64,000 bases of DNA, taken from contig CALJHX010000002.1 in assembly GCA_937770485.1 (NCBI GenBank), positions 115,136 to 179,135 on the forward strand, read 5' to 3'. Positions 61,247-64,000 of this stretch are shown here, piece by piece. Made by a program: the position numbers and the translations under genes. The stretch's first letter is position 1; each line of letters begins with the position of its first letter. A model generated the notes under the pieces. That model was given only the letters and a program-made list of their open reading frames with translations, was not told the DNA's origin and did not search any database. The DNA comes from an uncultured Verrucomicrobiae bacterium. Lineage in GTDB: Bacteria; Verrucomicrobiota; Verrucomicrobiia; Limisphaerales; UBA1096.

Positions 61247-64000
61247 ATGACGAACCGGTCAATAGACTGCGGGCACTGCGTGGGCGCCGCTCCAAAAACA
61301 ACTTATCTCACTTGGGACAAACCGCTGCTGACCTCGGCGACCGAGTGGCTGCTCGCCGGCGAGTCCGGCGTCTCCGCCGACTTGAGCGAGACGCTGCTGC
61401 TGCTGCCGACACGGCAGGCCGGCCGCCGGTTGCGCGAGGCGCTGGCGAACGCGATGGCCAAGCGCGGCGGCGGCCTGTTCCCGCCGCAAACGGCGACGCC
61501 GGCAATTGTGCTGGTTGACGAGGAGTCAGCCGAGACCGTCGCCGACACGGTGGCTTGTCTTTGGCATTGGGTGAATGTGTTGCAAGGCGAGTCGCTTGGG
61601 CGTTTCCCGGCGCTTTTCCCGCAATTACCGTCGTCGGTGGATTACAATTGGCGCCGACTGATGGCGCGATCGCTGCACGAATTGCGCGGCACACTCGTCG
61701 ATTCCGATTGGGATTGTGCGGCGGTGGCGGAGTCAGAACATTGTGAAGAGGAAGCGCAGCGCTGGCAGGACTTGAGCAAACTCGAGTCGGTTTACCGTGA
61801 GTCGCTGGCCAAGGTGGGCTTGCACGATGTGCACGATGCCAAGCGCACCGCCGCCGCCAAGCCGGTGTTGCCCAAGGGCATCCGCCGGGTTGTGCTGATG
61901 GGCGTCACAGACCTGTCACCGCTCGTGCAGTCCGCGCTTGGCCAAGCGGCGGCGCAGGGGGCGGCGATCGAGTCTGTTGTGTTCGGGCCGGAGGGCGGCA
62001 AGTCACTCTTCGACGATTGGGGTCGGCCAGTTCCGGAGCATTGGGGCAAGCGCGATTTGCCCTTGGCCAACGAGCAACTCCACCCCTCACTGGACGAGCG
62101 AACCCAAGCCCGCGACGTGGCCAAGTGGCTCAATCGGTACGACAAAAAAGTTTATCAAACGGTCGGCGTCGGCACGGCCGATCCCAAGGTGATTCCGCAT
62201 CTTGAGCGCGAGTTGGGCGCGAGCGGGATTCGGCATTTTGACCCGAGCGGGCAGTCAGTTCGACGCACAGCACTGCATGCATTTCTCGAGTCGCTGTTGT
62301 CGGTGCTTCAAAATCCGACCTTCGGCAACGCGGATGCATTTCTCCGTTTGCCGGACGCGTGGGATTGGCTGGCGCAACAGGATGACTCGATCCAGCCCAC
62401 GGACTTGCTGCGCGGCTTGGACGATTTGCGGCTGAAGCATTTGCCGGCTGATTTGGCGGCGGCGACGCAACTTGATTTTGAAAAACGGAGTGAGTGGGAA
62501 AAAATCGGTTGCCGCATCACGGCCCGATCGGCGTTGCGGTTGCTGCAGAGTGCGCTGGGCGAGTTGGAGAATGATCCGTTATCGGTCGGCTTGGCCGGTT
62601 TTTTGAAAACGACCCTGACGGATCGTCAGTTCGACAGCGCAAAAACGGAGGATGAAATTTGCATCGAAGTCATCGGCAAACTGAACGAGCGCTTGGTTAA
62701 TCTAGACGCTGCCGTGCCGCCCGAGGCCATGCGAAACGTGGCGCTGGAATTGTCACTTGTGCTCGACGATTTCAGCCGTGAAACGATTTTTCCAGAGCGT
62801 CCAACGGACACGATAGATCTGCAGGGTTGGCTCGAGTTGGCGTGGGAGGACGCGCCGCATCTGCTCGTGACCGGTGCCAACGAGGGGCTTCTGCCGAAGT
62901 CGATTCACGGCGATCGTTTTTTGCCGGAGAGCATCCGTGCGCCGCTTGGCCTGCGGACAAACGGGGATCGTTTCGCCCGAGACGCTTGGTTGATTGAGTT
63001 GCTGGTGAGCAGCCGGGGCGAGGGGCGAGTGGATTTTTACGTTGGCCGGCAGCGCAATAACGGCGACCCGCTGAAGCCGTCGCGCCTGTTGTTTCGCTGC
63101 CCCGACGAGCAGTTGCCCGATCGCGTGGGGCATTTGTTCGATACACTGCCGCCGGATGAACAACCGCCCGCGTGGAAGGCAACTTGGCCGCTGCGAGTCG
63201 AGACACTCAAACCGGTGGAGAGGCTCAGCCCCACATCGATCAAGGCCTACCTGAATTGCCCGTACCGTTTTTATTTGCGCCATGTGCTGGGGATGGAGTT
63301 GCAGGATTTCGAGCAGCGAGAACAGGACGCGCGTGGCTTCGGCTCGCTGGTGCACTGCGTGCTGGAGGCGTTTGGGAACGACGAAAAAATCCGCAACGCA
63401 ACATCGCCCGACACGATTTACAAATTTCTGGTTGCGGAACTTAAGCGGCAGGTCGAACAGGATTTTGGAAGTCATCCGCCGCTCCCGCTGCGGGTGCAGC
63501 AGCAGATCATCGAGCGGCGGCTTCATCACGTGGCGGCCATGCAGGCTCGCGAGCGCGAGAAGGGCTGGGAGATTATCGAAGCCGAGCGGGTTTTTGCCGA
63601 GACGCTGGACGGGATGCTGATTCGCGGCTGCATCGATCGCGTGGAACGGAACTGTGAAACCGGCACGGTGCGTGTGCTGGATTACAAGACTTCGGCTACG
63701 GCCAAGGAACCGGCCAAGGCGCACTGGGGAGCTTACCGGGAAAAGCGCGACGCAAAAAATGTGCCCGAATACGCGAGGCTGGATATCAAGGTGAATAACC
63801 GGGGCGGCGCGCGCCGTTGGCTGGATTTGCAATTACCGCTTTACGCCTGGGCGCTGGAGGAAGATTACGGCACGGACGTGAGTGTCGGTTATTTTAACAT
63901 CCCGTCTGTGGGCATGGACACCGGCGTGAGTCTTTTGGCACCATTCGATGATGAGGTAAAGGGGCTGGCGCTTGGCTGTGCGAAGGGCGTGGTGAAAGAC
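61247..64000 (+). CDS. AddB-like PD-(D/E)XK nuclease, partial (3' end outside window)
   Basis: The frame is open from ATG 61247 to the end of the window, 918 codons with no stop. The N-terminal 600 residues are a superfamily I helicase-like scaffold without a Walker A (GxxxxGKT) loop, as expected for an inactivated AddB/RexB-type subunit. The nuclease domain follows: CPYRFYLRHVLGM near 671 (possible first Fe-S Cys), GSLVHCVLEAF with the motif His near 702, GCIDRVE near 795 and VLDYKTS near 811, where the catalytic Asp and Lys lie. It would process double-strand breaks with an AddA helicase encoded further downstream. Palindrome at 61935 read as SALGQAA. Confidence 0.85.
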   Translation, partial: MTNRSIDCGHCVGAAPKTTYLTWDKPLLTSATEWLLAGESGVSADLSETLLLLPTRQAGRRLREALANAMAKRGGGLFPPQTATPAIVLVDEESAETVADTVACLWHWVNVLQGESLGRFPALFPQLPSSVDYNWRRLMARSLHELRGTLVDSDWDCAAVAESEHCEEEAQRWQDLSKLESVYRESLAKVGLHDVHDAKRTAAAKPVLPKGIRRVVLMGVTDLSPLVQSALGQAAAQGAAIESVVFGPEGGKSLFDDWGRPVPEHWGKRDLPLANEQLHPSLDERTQARDVAKWLNRYDKKVYQTVGVGTADPKVIPHLERELGASGIRHFDPSGQSVRRTALHAFLESLLSVLQNPTFGNADAFLRLPDAWDWLAQQDDSIQPTDLLRGLDDLRLKHLPADLAAATQLDFEKRSEWEKIGCRITARSALRLLQSALGELENDPLSVGLAGFLKTTLTDRQFDSAKTEDEICIEVIGKLNERLVNLDAAVPPEAMRNVALELSLVLDDFSRETIFPERPTDTIDLQGWLELAWEDAPHLLVTGANEGLLPKSIHGDRFLPESIRAPLGLRTNGDRFARDAWLIELLVSSRGEGRVDFYVGRQRNNGDPLKPSRLLFRCPDEQLPDRVGHLFDTLPPDEQPPAWKATWPLRVETLKPVERLSPTSIKAYLNCPYRFYLRHVLGMELQDFEQREQDARGFGSLVHCVLEAFGNDEKIRNATSPDTIYKFLVAELKRQVEQDFGSHPPLPLRVQQQIIERRLHHVAAMQAREREKGWEIIEAERVFAETLDGMLIRGCIDRVERNCETGTVRVLDYKTSATAKEPAKAHWGAYREKRDAKNVPEYARLDIKVNNRGGARRWLDLQLPLYAWALEEDYGTDVSVGYFNIPSVGMDTGVSLLAPFDDEVKGLALGCAKGVVKD
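61935..61948. repeat. Iterated palindrome, perfect 14-mer
   Basis: CGCTTGGCCAAGCG in the AddB-like gene (ALGQAA). Confidence 0.92.

Noticed and set aside
1..64000. CRISPR array, prophage or insertion sequence
   Set aside because: No direct repeats with regular spacers, no integrase or transposase, no phage structural genes; the scattered palindromes have no spacer periodicity.

Overview
The window is about 64 kb of moderately GC-rich bacterial chromosome. It most likely comes from the PVC superphylum, Verrucomicrobiota (Pedosphaerales/Limisphaerales-like). This is inferred from gene families alone: seven Gfo/Idh/MocA oxidoreductases with RRxF export signals, sulfatases, two DUF1080 proteins, two ThuA proteins, a DUF1592/DUF1552 pair, planctomycete-type cytochromes, and a prepilin whose N-terminus ([20 protein letters not shown], then a Lys/Ala-rich stretch) is typical of Verrucomicrobiota. 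There are no rRNA, tRNA, CRISPR, phage or IS features that I can see.

Layout. 1-4.2 kb: sulfatases, an exported beta-propeller and a ThuA protein. 4.2-5.3 kb: an enolase-superfamily enzyme. 5.5-9.8 kb: SLC13 transporter, rdgB and an ABC exporter, all carrying frame disruptions. 9.9-13.5 kb: an oxidoreductase translationally coupled to a propeller/HEAT/cytochrome c lipoprotein. 13.6-19.9 kb: mostly housekeeping (hflX, moeB-rhodanese, dtd) plus an esterase, a DUF4396 protein and an ankyrin lipoprotein. 20.0-27.6 kb: a probable operon of a GT39 glycosyltransferase, ApbE, an oxidoreductase, a seven-heme cytochrome and a polytopic His-containing membrane protein. 28-32 kb: the DUF1592/DUF1552 pair. 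32-43 kb: FG-GAP protein, a sulfatase with an in-frame TGA, ThuA and four Gfo/Idh/MocA genes in a row. 43-46.5 kb: a cytochrome/WD40/coiled-coil protein. 46.6-47.1 kb: a decayed yefM-yoeB locus. 47-52.6 kb: frr, another oxidoreductase, nadA, DUF1080, a Bax-inhibitor-1 homologue and a sugar isomerase-like protein. 52.6-61.1 kb: a five-bladed propeller protein, lemA, an M48 protease, rsmI, DUF1080, ankyrin lipoprotein, mscS, a prepilin and a membrane protein. 61.2-64 kb: an AddB-like nuclease running off the end.

The exported sulfatases, oxidoreductases, ThuA, DUF1080 and propeller proteins together suggest degradation of sulfated or oxidised glycans in the periplasm, with electrons passed to c-type cytochromes. 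That is inference from families.

The most unusual signal is not a gene. A palindrome, CGCTTGGCCAAGCG, is scattered over both coding and non-coding DNA. By eye I count 7 perfect 14-mers, 16 copies of the 12-mer core GCTTGGCCAAGC and about 33 copies of TTGGCCAA, against roughly 0.006 and 0.9 expected for the last two in random sequence of this composition. It behaves like a highly iterated palindrome (compare cyanobacterial HIP1) and is nearly absent from about 23.6 to 43.8 kb. A second theme is frame disruption: at least eight indels or nonsense codons interrupt otherwise recognisable genes.
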